Program-made: the position numbers and the translations under genes | Shown here: positions 22,256 through 32,791 of the stretch, piece by piece | Numbering within the stretch: position 1 is the stretch's first letter | Layout of the letters: every line of letters begins with the position of its first letter | Source of the DNA: Alloascoidea africana | Taxonomy: Eukaryota > Ascomycota > Alloascoideomycetes > Alloascoideales > Alloascoideaceae | NCBI GenBank assembly: GCA_030581615.1 | Contig: JAKTTT010000094.1 | Span: 1-53,188, forward strand | Length of the DNA: 53,188 nt | Direction: 5' to 3' | Notes under the pieces: generated by a model | The model's database searches: none | Told to the model about the DNA's origin: nothing | What the model saw: only the letters and a program-made list of their open reading frames with translations

Positions 22256-23425
22256 TTAAAAAGGAGCAGAAGGACCTGATGGTGGAGGAGCATTAGGGTC
22301 CAATCCCTGCTGCATCATCATTATTTCCTCAGTGGCGGATTCAAACTGAAGACCCAAACCGAGCCTAGAGGCATTCTTGAAGTGGTCGATTTCGCCCGAA
22401 AAGAGAACTGAGATTGTAGGCATGACCTTCCTTTCCAAGAAACAAGCGACTTTGCCGTTTGTGTCCACTTGACCTCTGAAAGACGACTGGCGGAACTCGT
22501 ATTTGGCGCCCAACGTGGTGGTTCCTTCAATTTGAGCCTCGTAGCCGATAGGTTGACCAGCCATCAACCCGCTGCCTGCGGTAATTGGCTTCATTGCGGC
22601 AGCCAAGTTGGTTTCAATACCGGCCTCGACACTGTCAGTAACCTTGCGCCAGAAAGAGGAGACCAGAGCACCTTGAGCTTGCAATTGAGCAGTTGCGATC
22701 CACTTTCCAGCGTTATAGCGTCCAAAATAGCTAACTGCCGCATCTGGAGGCAAAGATGGAGATTGTTGAGAGTAGACGGCTTCTACACCAAGGGCCAATT
22801 TGGGTGAGAGAGACTGCAATATAGATCCAACAACCACACCGCTAAAACCATTGATGATCGATGGGTTCAAGGCCTTGAGATTGATTGAGAAATCGCTGCC
22901 CTGGAAGTCCTGCTCTATTTGACACATGGAAGGCTGTCCCTTTGCAAGTTGCAATGTTACTTTGGAGACATTGCTCTTATCCCAACCATAGTTCAATCTT
23001 CCAGAAAGAGACAAGTCGTTATCGATGTTTCCCTGAACGAACAGATTGTCTGTAGCGTAGAGCCCAGAAAAGGCATAGGGAGGAATAGCCTGTGACCCAA
23101 TCGAAAAGGTGTGACTGGTCTGGAAAGCGGGGTTCATTGAGAAGATCTTATTCAGATCAGCTCTTAGTCCAGAGAAGAAGTAGTTGTTCAAGAAAACATC
23201 TCTTGTAACCTCTTTGCTAAGATTTTCGACTGTTCCTGGATTCGAAAGATTCAATGCCTGTCTCCTGGACTGAACAGAAGAGTAAGCCTCATTCAAATAG
23301 TAGAAAATTGGGTTCGACGACCAAAATGTACTACTTTGCGCATTCTGTTTCTCGTTCGTGATGCCTGGTATCGAGCTTATGGGAAGCTTGGATATATCTC
23401 CATATGGAAGAGCAGTGGAAGCCAT
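22256..23425 (-). CDS. TOM40: Mitochondrial outer-membrane import channel Tom40
   Basis: Beta-barrel pore of the TOM complex, which admits nearly all nuclear-encoded precursors into mitochondria. The frame gives 389 residues, the usual length for fungal Tom40. Conserved stretches run throughout: SNPGTVENLSKEVTRDVFLN, YFFSGLRADLNKIFSMNPAF, QTSHTFSIGSQAIPPYAF, and GNIDNDLSLSGRLNYGWDK. The polar-rich barrel strands continue to GLGLQFES before a short Pro-rich tail. The start at 23425 is the first ATG after a likely 5' intron acceptor, so the coding part is a single exon. Confidence 0.96.
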   Translation of the reverse strand: MASTALPYGDISKLPISSIPGITNEKQNAQSSTFWSSNPIFYYLNEAYSSVQSRRQALNLSNPGTVENLSKEVTRDVFLNNYFFSGLRADLNKIFSMNPAFQTSHTFSIGSQAIPPYAFSGLYATDNLFVQGNIDNDLSLSGRLNYGWDKSNVSKVTLQLAKGQPSMCQIEQDFQGSDFSINLKALNPSIINGFSGVVVGSILQSLSPKLALGVEAVYSQQSPSLPPDAAVSYFGRYNAGKWIATAQLQAQGALVSSFWRKVTDSVEAGIETNLAAAMKPITAGSGLMAGQPIGYEAQIEGTTTLGAKYEFRQSSFRGQVDTNGKVACFLERKVMPTISVLFSGEIDHFKNASRLGLGLQFESATEEIMMMQQGLDPNAPPPSGPSAPF

Positions 23426-23428
23426 ACT

Positions 23429-23616
23429 CTGAAATGTTTAAAAGAAAAACGTATGTTAGTATAATGATGTCAGGTTTTACATAGATTCAAAATCCGCAAG
23501 TGCTCTCCTTAGTCTTTTCCTAGTCCCTTTTGTATTAAGCAAGTAAGCGCCAAAATGGATAAAGTTGGGGGGTTGCACATTCCAAATATTGAAAGTCCAC
23601 CAGGTGGAAAACATAC
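23429..23616 (-). other. Probable intron in the 5' leader of TOM40
   Basis: On the minus strand a perfect TACTAAC (23455-23461) is followed by a pyrimidine-rich run and CAG ending at 23429, three bases before the TOM40 ATG. A GTATGT donor candidate begins at 23616. The branch point and acceptor are convincing; the donor is only the best candidate seen. Confidence 0.5.
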
Positions 23617-24291
23617 TATGAATTCTGTAAAATACAGGATATGGTTGGATCAAAATGAGAAAGGAAAGGGGGTAGGATCTCTTCGGTATTCCTGCCAGAT
23701 GTTGTTGTCGTCACCTTCTGAGTTGAAAAAAATCGACGAAGGGAGGCCCGTCCTCTGATTTACACAAGCGGTTCCATAAGTTCGCAGGCGTATTTTTCAT
23801 TGCACATGGGCGGGTAACTTGTTGTTGATTCCTTGTTTTAGCTTATTATTGCGAAGAAATGAAATTTCCAAAAATTAGTAAAGTTTGATATTCTACAAAT
23901 TATTACAGTGGGTTGTAAATTATATACAAGAATAAACATTGGTAAATTTGTGGTGTTTGAGGCGTTGTGCTTAACATCAGAGAGTCTCCAGTTTTCGGTT
24001 CTGCGTTTGGTACCGTGTGGTTTGGAAAGATAGTAGCGGGAGGTATCAACTTTTTCAGTCCCTTGATTTCCTTTTTTTTTGCCAAATGTTGTTCTATACC
24101 TTCTTCCCCAGTCCACATGCTCTGGTGTACCGGATCAAGGGAAGTAGGCTCGAAAGTGGTGCCTCAGCAAAAGTTCATTACCGTGCAGTGTGTGGTCTCC
24201 GGATCTGATCAATCCGCCGCAGCTTTTGATTTCTCAGGGAAAAACAAAAGTTCACCGGCACTGGCAATGCATGGCTGAACAGAGCAGAAAC
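23617..24291. other. Intergenic region between TOM40 and the WHI5/NRM1-like gene
   Basis: Promoter side of TOM40 and 3' side of the next minus-strand gene. I see no further gene; the short open frames overlap without coding character. Confidence 0.45.
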
Positions 24292-25130
24292 TTAGACAAA
24301 TGATAGTTGGAGTAGGCTTCTTGCAGCGCCCATAGAGATTGGGGTACCATCGATTCCAGAGATGGGACTAGATCCCAACATCTGTTTATCCGATTTGAAT
24401 TTTTTCAGCGGTGTTTGTCTTTTGTTTATGTTTAGAGTGCTTTCCTTGACAGGTTGCAGTGGGAGAAGAGAAGGCTTGATTTCTGTCTCTAGGTCCTTTC
24501 CCATCGAAGAGGATGGAGATGACGAAGTTGTAGATGGGGAAGAAGTTAAAGATGAGGGCTCAGATGCGGATCCTGGCACCAACGATCTTGATCTTTTCCT
24601 TTGCCGGGCAAGAATAGGAGAAACAATTGTTTCGGTATTTCTGTGTACCTGGACTTGCAATTTGGTAGAGGAAGAAAAACTAGAATTGTTCAAGAAACCA
24701 ATGCACATGTAAGATCTGACACTTTTCTCTCCTACTTGTTTATGTTGTGCAATTTCAGTGAAAACTGACGAAGATGTCTGCGGTTCAGGAAGTCTGGCAA
24801 GTGGGAGGTGTACCTGGTTTGTTTTGATTTTGTAATAGGCCAGTTTCAATCTCAATTTCAGTACAATAGCGTGCTATATTGATGAATGCTCTTGGGTTAG
24901 TATTTACAATTGATTTCTTGTCTTTGTTTCAAGAACATACTTTTTTCAATTCGGCCTGACCTCTTTGCCTTGTCCTAAGTTTGGGGTTTTTTTGATGATA
25001 ATACTAGTATAGAACATGTTAGAATCCAACTTCAATTGTTGTTGTTGGTGGCCTATATGGAAATTGCAATTTCAGATCCGCTTACCGTTGGAAAAGATCG
25101 TTTTAGTGGGTTGTTTGACTGGACCATCAT
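24292..25130 (-). CDS. WHI5/NRM1-family G1/S transcriptional repressor
   Basis: Whi5 and Nrm1 bind SBF/MBF and hold back G1/S genes until cyclin-CDK phosphorylation. The gene has two exons. Exon 1 (25086-25130) encodes MMVQSNNPLKRSFPT; the intron is 24874-25085 (GTAAGC donor, AATACTAAC branch point, ATAG acceptor); exon 2 runs 24873-24292. Both junction ends are in phase 0, giving 208 residues. Exon 2 opens with HAIVLKLRLKLAYYKIKTNQ, the GTB motif that defines this family and contacts the SBF/MBF complex. Downstream are about six minimal CDK sites (VSPIL, SSPST, SSPSS, QTPLK, SSPIS, GTPIS) and basic patches (RQRKRSRS), as expected for a CDK-regulated nuclear repressor. Without the intron the frame has no ATG near its start. 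I cannot tell Whi5 from Nrm1. Confidence 0.8.
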
Positions 25131-25925
25131 TGTGCTGACATTCCAATGAATCGAAGGGAAGATGAGAAAAAGTGTGATTGAGAGGAAATATGGAGGGAGA
25201 AGAAACAGAGAAGAAAAAGGGGATGTGAAAAATATATATAAATATAAATATTCCAAGAATTTGTTTAATAGCGAGTTTTTTGTTTATGTTGGAGTTCAAG
25301 ACGAGGCCGACGAGGCGCGACTGTTAGTAGTATAGGCTACGTGGTGCGTGTGTGCGACTCTTATCCGCATTCGTACGAGCTGCCCGGCTTGTTTTTTACC
25401 TTAAAGTTTTGGCTCGCCCTGCTTTTTTGCATCCTGTCTCGCGTTCCTTAACAAGTGAGACACATATTTACGAAATGACCGTTCTCATCGAGTCTCGCTG
25501 ACTTGTGCCAATCCTGTAATCCTCTTTGAGTAAGGATGGCGTGGACAGTTCAGTTGGTTCTGGGTTGAGACCAATATAGCGAATTGGCAATCCCTTTAGG
25601 CTAAAGTTTTTCTTTTGGTCCCCGTCCAGCTAACTCACTAGCTCAACGGGCGGTTTTGTTTAACTGTGTAGAGGGTTCTACGCCTTGCCCATTTCAACCG
25701 AACAAAGGGTACTACTTCATTTAATTTCTCTTATCCAAAGTACAGACTGAATTGAACTGTATGGACCATCAGGTTCAAAGGAGGCTCTGCATCTCACGAT
25801 GTGTCTACACGATGCACTGGAGATCAAGCATACGAGCAAGATACGATGGGCAGCTACAATGCGTTTATGCTCTGTGTGTTGGTACAAAGCGCGTTATCCC
25901 GGTTTAAACTTGCATTATCTACCCT
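25131..25925. other. Promoter of the WHI5/NRM1-like gene and 3' flank of LRO1
   Basis: An AT-rich part with a long TATATATAAATATAAATA run near 25230-25250 is followed by a more GC-rich stretch near 25295-25400. No gene or RNA was recognised. Confidence 0.45.
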
Positions 25926-28041
25926 CTATAGCTGTATTTCCATACTATTAACCCAAGCTGTCATATTTGACAGTATTCTTTCTGAAATATTACCTCCATT
26001 CCCACTAGCAACTTTTAACACTAACTCATTCATCTCAGTGCTTCCCAAGATATCCACATGCTCTGCAGTTTTGGCTCCTCCGCGAATATCGAAAGAGTCC
26101 GGCTCATGCTTCAACTCAACAATTGTGGTCTTTATACCCGAAGGGTTGAAACGGGAGGGGCCTCTATTCCATAGATGACATTGAGAATGCGTTAATATAG
26201 AAACAGTCCCATCCCCTTCGCTAAACACGACTGGCTCTCGCGCAGAATCCCCACCTGCCATACTGATGTTCAGCTGCGCAAAAGTTTTATCACTTTCTTC
26301 TCTGTAGTAATAGCTCCGTTCCGTTGGGTTTCCTATTCCGTAGAAACAGTATATTTTCATGTTGGGTGCCTTGGGCAAAGACACTTCCAAGGGATTACTC
26401 CATTTTGTGAAATTCTTATTGTTTTTAACCACCTCGTCTTCTGTTTCAGCGTAACCATATGAGTAATGTGTCAGTGTTCTGTTTTTGAACCAAAAAGGCG
26501 TTTGATCCAGTAAGAAATCGATTGATTCTGGAATTGTGTAGTTGTTTTCGGAATGCTCGCCCACTGTTTCGCGAAACCGCAAAAAATTGCCATAAGAAGT
26601 CTCGTTGCTTGAGGCATAGGGATCATCTGGAGCAGATAAGAGAGAACCCCATACTCTTTGGCCACCTTTCGGAAGCATGCTCGCGATTCCGCCAAACGTG
26701 CGAGCCATGGTTGCACGTTCTTTTTTGCTAAAGAACTTTTCAAGTCCGTAAACAGCAGCAGAGTTCAGTTGTACCGTGTCCTTCATCTCACCGCTCAGTA
26801 GGGCCACAATGGCTTTGGGGGTCCCCAAAGTGGAGCCGGATATATCGACATAGGCTGCGATATGGTCGTCTACCCAGCTAGGACCGCCGTTGCCAAAATG
26901 GGGCCCAGTGGCCTCGACCCATTTGAAGAAATAGAAAATGATCTGGGATCCCATGGAATGGCCGACCAACACCGCTTTCTCGCCATTAAAGGCGACCATG
27001 TGCTCGATCTGGTGCTTCAATTGCGTAAAATATCCATCACGGATTTCCAAGTCGAGATAGCTCAGACGCCAGTCGTAGGAAGCGCTGTACATGTTTGTGG
27101 GATCATAGCCGATAACAGCCAAGTTCTCCAAGATCTTGTTCCAAATCCAGTATCCGGTGATGAAGAAATCCGCAGCCTCAAAACCTTGGGAAGCTCGTAC
27201 TTTGACGCCTACCGGATCAAGTCCCGTTTCTGGGTCCAGCATTATGTGTTTAAGCCAGCATTTTTTGTCAAAGAACATTGTTTTCAACATGTAGAAAGAG
27301 CCCCAGAGGCGCCTTCTAAAGTGTTCTTTCCCAGGACACTCCTCCGTCCCCACGGGATCCCAAGATTCAAGCCCCGTGGATATCACTCCTGGGACCAGAA
27401 TCACAGGATGCTTTGCAGTGTAGCCCTCTTTCTTTGCCGCGATTCCAACGGCAAAGGCCTCTGTGGGAATCTCATCTGTCTGGGAGTCGCGGGCCTCTCG
27501 CAGCACTCCCACAAGTCCGCCGGGTAGCCGCTGGACCAGGTCATCGTAGTACTGCGAAAACAGCGCCGTCACGTCAAAGTCAAAGTCAAAATCAAAGTCG
27601 AAGTCCACGCTCTGGAGGATGTCGGGGGCTTTGGTTCCTCCTTCCGTCGAAAAGTAGAGGCCGCCCAGGATGCCAGCCAGGGCGCCAAGCACTGCATATG
27701 ACAGGCAGACACGTTAGCGAGAGAGACAGAGCACAGGCAGAACAGCAGAACGGGCCTCAATGGCACTTACAAAAGACAAACTTGGGTCGGACAAACAGAG
27801 AGCTCCATGCTCGAGAACGGGCAGCAGTTTCCGGCCATTGGACGCTTGGCGGAGCTGTTCCACCAGCTGGACCCTGGGGCTGCTCGTATTCCAGCTCGCG
27901 GGCTGAGTGTGAGTCGGGGCCGGCGGAACTGGCTCCAGATACAGGTCCAGATTCAGACTCCGGCTCGGACCCAGCCCTGGTCCTTGAGCTCGAGACTGAG
28001 GCGGACGCTGGACGGTGAGCAGAAGCAGGAGCAGGAGACAT
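25926..28041 (-). CDS. LRO1: Phospholipid:diacylglycerol acyltransferase (Lro1/PDAT)
   Basis: Makes triacylglycerol by moving the sn-2 acyl chain of a phospholipid to diacylglycerol; a type II ER membrane protein of the LCAT family. Exon 1 is 28041-27771, the intron 27692-27770 (GTAAGT donor, CGCTAAC branch point, ATGCAG acceptor), and exon 2 27691-25926. Splicing gives 678 residues, close to the 661 of S. cerevisiae. The junction creates a single membrane helix (FVFLLGALAGILGGLYF) after a cytosolic Pro/Ser/Glu-rich tail of about 90 residues. The lumenal domain shows HPVILVPGVISTGLESW, the lipase Ser motif GHSMGSQ, the salt-bridge region KKCWLKHIMLDPETGLDP, and EGDGTVSI and RGGAKTAEHVDILGS with the catalytic Asp and His. 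The exon 2 frame has no ATG at its 5' end. A hexanucleotide run encodes (FD)5 just after the helix. Confidence 0.95.
27569..27606 (-). repeat. Hexanucleotide run encoding Phe-Asp repeats in LRO1
   Basis: Roughly six units of a GTCAAA-type hexamer (minus-strand TTTGAC/TTCGAC) encode alternating Phe and Asp just after the membrane helix. Confidence 0.8.
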
Positions 28042-28301
28042 GAGGCGAAGAAGTTGAAGCTGGAGTGGGCGGTTGGCGATTGGCGATTTTGGGCTTTCGC
28101 TTGGGATTTTGGGACTTTGGAGCAGGACCGGGCGACCCGGGTCGCGGGTGCGGGTCCTGAAAGTTTTCTTCCGGTCGGGTGCATGTTGAGTGCCCGGTGC
28201 TCTTCGCTTCTTTTCAGCTCTTCTTCCTCTTCTTCATCTTCTTCGCGCACTCTCACCCTCCGTTTTCTCTCCATCTCTGGAACCACCTTTCCACTAGGCA
28301 A

Positions 28302-30236
28302 ATGTATCCTCCACGGGATCAGAACGAAACACACTGCACCAAGTTGGCGCCTCTGGCTCCCGGGTCTGACCAGACCTATGGTGCTGTCACTGCTACACAC
28401 AACGGCTCAGTTCCAAGTTCAATCCCCAAACAAATGCCGACTCAAAGCCCAATTGACTTGCGTTGCGACGAGCTGGACGACGAAGAAGAAGCTTCGTCAA
28501 CGGCCCGTGAGTTCTCCGTGTTTGTGAAAACTTCAATGCCCTTGATTGTCTCTTTTTTCCTACAGTACTCGTTGACAGTGGCTTCAGTGTTTAGCGTTGG
28601 CCATCTGGGCAAAAACGAACTGGCATCCGTCTCGCTCGCCGCCATGACTGCAAATATAACAGGCTACGCCTTGATCCATGGAATTGCAACCTGTTTGGAT
28701 ACCCTATGTACCCAGGCCTATGGCCGAAAGCACTACAAGATGGTCGGTGTTCACTACATCCGATGTACTTTGCTGGAACTCTTTGTGTACCTTTTCATCA
28801 CCTTCTTTTGGGTGTTTCTGAGCAAACCCTTGTTGTATCTGGTAATTAAGGAACATGATCTCTGTGATTTGGCATCCAGTTACCTCAAAGTTCTCAGTTT
28901 TGGTCTTCCAGGTTATATCATCTTTGAGACTACAAAGCATTTTTTACAAGCACAAAACATATTTCATGCCTCGACCTATGTGCTATTTTTCGCTGCTCCT
29001 GTGAATGCGATTCTAAACTATATCTTGGTGTGGAATGAGTATATTGGTCTGGGATTCATCGGTGCTCCCTTGGCAGTTGTCATTACGGATTATATTTGCT
29101 GTATTTCGCTACTATTATACGTTTTCTACGTTGACGGCTATCTTTGCTGGCACAGCTTCAACCCCTTCACTTTCAAGTTCAGGTTCCGACACTGGGGGCG
29201 TATGGCAAAGCTGGCACTTTCCGGAATCATCATGATCGAAGCCGAATGGATGGCCTTTGAGATATTAGCACTGGCAGCGTCGATTCTGGGCCGCAACGAG
29301 CTGGCTGCGCAGTCTGTGGTCGTCACCATCAGCGGATTGGTGTTCCAAATCCCTTTTTCCATGGGTGTTGCTATTTCCGCACGAGTGGGCAATCTCATTG
29401 GCGAGGGCAGGGTGAAAAGCGTTAAGGTCGCCTCCAAAACAGCTACTATCACTGCTGCCATCGGTGGGGTTTTTAGTGCGCTAGTCTTAGTTCTGACTCG
29501 GAGAATCATTGGCCTATCCTTTACCTCGGATAAGGACGTACTTTCCATTGTTGCAACAACTATTCCCGCTTGTGCTGCGTTGCAAATAAATGATTTTTTG
29601 GCCGCTATTACTGGAGGCATTTTACGTGGGCAGGGCCGTCAGCACATTGGCGGATACGTGAACATTATAGGTTACTACGGTATAGCTATTCCTTCTGGGT
29701 TTCTCATGTCGTTCAAATTTGGCATGGGTCTGTTGGGACTCTGGCTTGGGTTGACTATTGGAGTTTTTGTCGTCTCTCTCGTCCAGCTCATTGCTATATC
29801 ACGCGCAAATTGGTCAGAACTGGTCGCTGTTTGTCAGGCTGATTCTCTTTTGGACCATTCTGGAGGCATTACAAATGACACCACAGGGACAAATACAGGA
29901 GGAACAACGTGTGTGGAATCTGAACTTGAGAGACAGACCCAGCGGTGTGTCGAGGAGCAAAGGCAACAACAGGAAGAGGATACGGAAGAGGAAGAAGCAG
30001 ATGAAGACGCAGAAGCAAACTGTAGATACTACTATGAGCAACAAGAGAGCACACCATTACTTCATCACCTTAACACTGATGGAAGAAACGACCATCATCA
30101 TCATCGTCAACATCATCATAATCTTGTCCCGAAAAAATCATTTAGTAGGCCGATTCCAAGGGCCAACAATCGCAAACAGATAGATTCTTCAAACACAGCA
30201 GTTGGGTCTCTTCACGGGCGCATGGTTTCGCTTTAG
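28302..30236 (+). CDS. MATE-family multidrug/toxin efflux transporter (Erc1/YDR338C type)
   Basis: Cation-coupled antiporter of the multidrug and toxic compound extrusion family, expected in vacuolar or plasma membrane. The start at 28302 (MYPPRDQNET) gives 644 residues with a cytosolic head rich in acidic residues. An upstream in-frame ATG at 28179 would add a hydrophobic leader that is probably not real. About twelve membrane segments follow. MATE hallmarks include SVGHLGKNELASVSLA in the first repeat, GIATCLDTLCTQAYG next, and ISARVGNLIGEGR in the second repeat. The C-terminal tail is long, Glu/Gln- and His-rich (HHHHRQHHHN), and unlike the core. It is divergent from LRO1 with about 260 bp between starts. 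Confidence 0.88.
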   Translation: MYPPRDQNETHCTKLAPLAPGSDQTYGAVTATHNGSVPSSIPKQMPTQSPIDLRCDELDDEEEASSTAREFSVFVKTSMPLIVSFFLQYSLTVASVFSVGHLGKNELASVSLAAMTANITGYALIHGIATCLDTLCTQAYGRKHYKMVGVHYIRCTLLELFVYLFITFFWVFLSKPLLYLVIKEHDLCDLASSYLKVLSFGLPGYIIFETTKHFLQAQNIFHASTYVLFFAAPVNAILNYILVWNEYIGLGFIGAPLAVVITDYICCISLLLYVFYVDGYLCWHSFNPFTFKFRFRHWGRMAKLALSGIIMIEAEWMAFEILALAASILGRNELAAQSVVVTISGLVFQIPFSMGVAISARVGNLIGEGRVKSVKVASKTATITAAIGGVFSALVLVLTRRIIGLSFTSDKDVLSIVATTIPACAALQINDFLAAITGGILRGQGRQHIGGYVNIIGYYGIAIPSGFLMSFKFGMGLLGLWLGLTIGVFVVSLVQLIAISRANWSELVAVCQADSLLDHSGGITNDTTGTNTGGTTCVESELERQTQRCVEEQRQQQEEDTEEEEADEDAEANCRYYYEQQESTPLLHHLNTDGRNDHHHHRQHHHNLVPKKSFSRPIPRANNRKQIDSSNTAVGSLHGRMVSL

Positions 30237-30900
30237 ACTTGAATCTTCTACCTTAAAAACCATCACCATCTCCTTTTGATTTTATTTTTTTCGGTTTTTG
30301 GTCCATTGTCTATCTATCCATCTATCTATCTATCTATCTATTCTCCTGTGTTTTAAAATCTTGTTTGCATATGCCTATGAATGCATGTATCTTCCTTGTT
30401 TATTTTCTTATTTGCGATTTGCGATTTGTGATTTCCGTGCGCTCGTTCTGGAAGATGTACAACAGTTTTCCTCCTCCTATTCTGTTCTCCTGTTACATAT
30501 ATTTATTGTTGATGTGCTTGATTTTTACCTTTTTTTTCCTTTGCACCCCATTCAGGTTAGCTTAGCTATTATTATTATTATTTTTTTTTTTCATTATTTT
30601 TTGATTTTTCAATTCTGCTATTGCTTTTATTTAAACACAATTCACGTTCAAATATATAATGAAACTTTACCGTTGAATTTATACACAGCTTCATTACTGA
30701 TATTGTTGTAGACCATCTGTTTGAACAAAATATTCGTGATGTGGTTCTGCACCACATCATCCGCACTTTTTGATTCATTTTTCATTAATACTGGATTCAG
30801 GAGATAATTTATCTCTCCTATTCCCAAACATATCTACTAGAGAAGACAAAATGATACTACTAATACTCCCATTACTATTCCTATTGCTGCTATTGCAAGA
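30237..30900. other. Convergent spacer with a tetranucleotide microsatellite
   Basis: 3' regions of the MATE gene and ROT1. A (TATC/CTAT)n microsatellite of about eight units lies near 30309-30341, and T-rich runs follow. No gene was seen. Confidence 0.6.
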
Positions 30901-31734
30901 CTAGAAAAGACACCATCCCGCTCCTCCGAGAACAATCATACCCACGCCGGTCCACCATAACGTATCATACTTTCTCTCCGCTTTTCTCATCGCGCTCGTC
31001 CGATCCCTGTTTTCCAACGACCGTCGGATCCGCTGCCTTAGACTTCTCTTCACAAGCTTGGCTGAGGAAGACCCGTCCGAATCTGCGGACCCCTTGTTCT
31101 TGATGAGCTTTCCCGCATCGTCAATCTCCTGCTGTGTGGTCGGGTTCATGACCTGTGTAGGCAGCATCATCGGAGGCTTGTAGGCGAGATAGAGAGGCTG
31201 AACGGGCGAGCCATCCCACTGGAACAGGTTTAGTTTCCATCGGCCATGGTACGCATCGATCTCCACGCGAAACTCTTTATATAGCTCTTGCTGCTTGTAC
31301 CGCGTGTACAGGGACTCGTCTCCAGAGCCACACGGGTCACTGAGCAGCTGTCGTCCATCGATTTCAAAGGGCTCCAGTAGCAGTGACCCGTTTGTTAGAA
31401 TCTGAAATGTCCCGTGCTGGTAGATGAGGACTGCGGTGGGACACTCGGGCTGGCGTGGGTTTGAAGTCACCACGTAAAGAGCCTCCTCCCAGTATCCGTC
31501 CTCCGTGAAGGAGTAGCTTATCCCGGGGAGCGCCGGCTCTATCAAAAGTTCGTCCACCGGATCGTAAAACCCGGGGCCTGTGAAAACCGTGTTGGACTTG
31601 GAAGACCATGTCCCGACGATACTTCCCTTTTCACTGGCTCCGCTGACTGTGGATACCAGAAAAGAGCACACTGACGCAAGCGTGAATAATAAAGATGTCA
31701 GCCTGGGGTTGACTAGCCGAGTGCTCGAGGGCAT
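30901..31734 (-). CDS. ROT1: ER protein Rot1 (protein folding and cell-wall glucan synthesis)
   Basis: ER membrane chaperone-like protein needed for beta-1,6-glucan synthesis and glycoprotein folding. The frame gives 277 residues. An N-terminal signal sequence (LTSLLFTLASVCSFLVS) is followed by the Rot1 core: IVGTWSSKSNTVFTGPGFYD, then ISYSFTEDGYWEEALY, a C-P-TAVLIYQHG segment and YHGRWKLNLFQWDG. A single C-terminal membrane helix (WWTGVGMIVLGGAGWCLF) ends the protein, as in S. cerevisiae Rot1. A basic stretch with several RS/RR pairs lies before the helix. Confidence 0.93.
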   Translation of the reverse strand: MPSSTRLVNPRLTSLLFTLASVCSFLVSTVSGASEKGSIVGTWSSKSNTVFTGPGFYDPVDELLIEPALPGISYSFTEDGYWEEALYVVTSNPRQPECPTAVLIYQHGTFQILTNGSLLLEPFEIDGRQLLSDPCGSGDESLYTRYKQQELYKEFRVEIDAYHGRWKLNLFQWDGSPVQPLYLAYKPPMMLPTQVMNPTTQQEIDDAGKLIKNKGSADSDGSSSAKLVKRSLRQRIRRSLENRDRTSAMRKAERKYDTLWWTGVGMIVLGGAGWCLF

Positions 31735-32629
31735 CTTAAATAAGACTTGTGTGCTGGTTTTTTCTTCTATTTTTACTTTCGAGAAAGTCGTGTGTAACGA
31801 GTGGTAGTAAGATGCTGACTATTGTCAAGCTAGAGTGTTTCAAGAATTTGCTCGGACCAGTTGTATCTATGGCAAAAAACAGCAACAACTGACAAGAGCA
31901 GAAGTGGGCTGTGGCTGGTGATGAAGTGAGTGAGAGTGTGAGTGAGAGTGAGAGTTGGATGGATCTCAGTGGACTTTTACGAGCGGTCTTGGCCCCTTCT
32001 TCGTAAAACTGGGCGACCGACACCTCCATTCACCTATCGTCACATGACATGGGCCCAAAGTTAAAATTGAATAAAAACAAGCGCAAGAGAAGAAAAAAAA
32101 AATGAAAGGGCAAAGTGTGAGTCGTGAAAATAGCAACTATCATAGAGAATAAGAACAGCAATCGTAAAAGGGGGGAAAAAGATGTAAAAAAAAGCATACC
32201 AACAGGGTGACCGCATATGACGATGGAAAAACAGCAATCGCAACTTCTCATCAGCTAGCCAAAATGAAAAAATGAAAAAAAAAGATATATAGATATGTGA
32301 AGCGTGAGTGAAAGAAAAGACAAGTTTGCCAAACAAATGAAGGTAAAATGCAGATTATGACAAAAGAAAATGATGTACCCGTGAATATATATAAAAAATC
32401 AGTGTAAAATGTAAATGTGGAAACAGACGAATGATGGGAGGAAAAAATCAAAGCGTCACAAGAAGATAAAATGCACAATAAGACAATTTTCAAGATGAAA
32501 GAATAGAAATCTAACAGAACAATGATATAGTAGTGATAAGAGTAATAATAATAATAATAGTAATAGTAGAAATAAGAAAAAAGGATGGAAATAAAGACAA
32601 GAGAGATACTCAACTCAGTAGCCCAGGGC
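31735..32629. other. ROT1 promoter and G1-cyclin 3' flank
   Basis: Contains a (GTGA/GAGA)n-type purine repeat near 31924-31957 and A-rich, A/G-rich sequence through about 32600. No further gene was seen. Confidence 0.5.
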
Positions 32630-32753
32630 CTAATCAGCGGCCGTCCTCTTGACCCCGATATTCTTCGAAGTGGAAAAGTTTGAGGTTGAGTTGTAGCCTA
32701 TGCCCATATCATTCAGCATGGCATTTCTATTCCCATAAACAGCAGGCCCAGTT

Positions 32754-32791
<38 letters not shown>

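Noticed and set aside
24017-24278. Plus-strand open frames between TOM40 and the WHI5-like gene
   Set aside because: Overlapping short frames in different phases without coding character.
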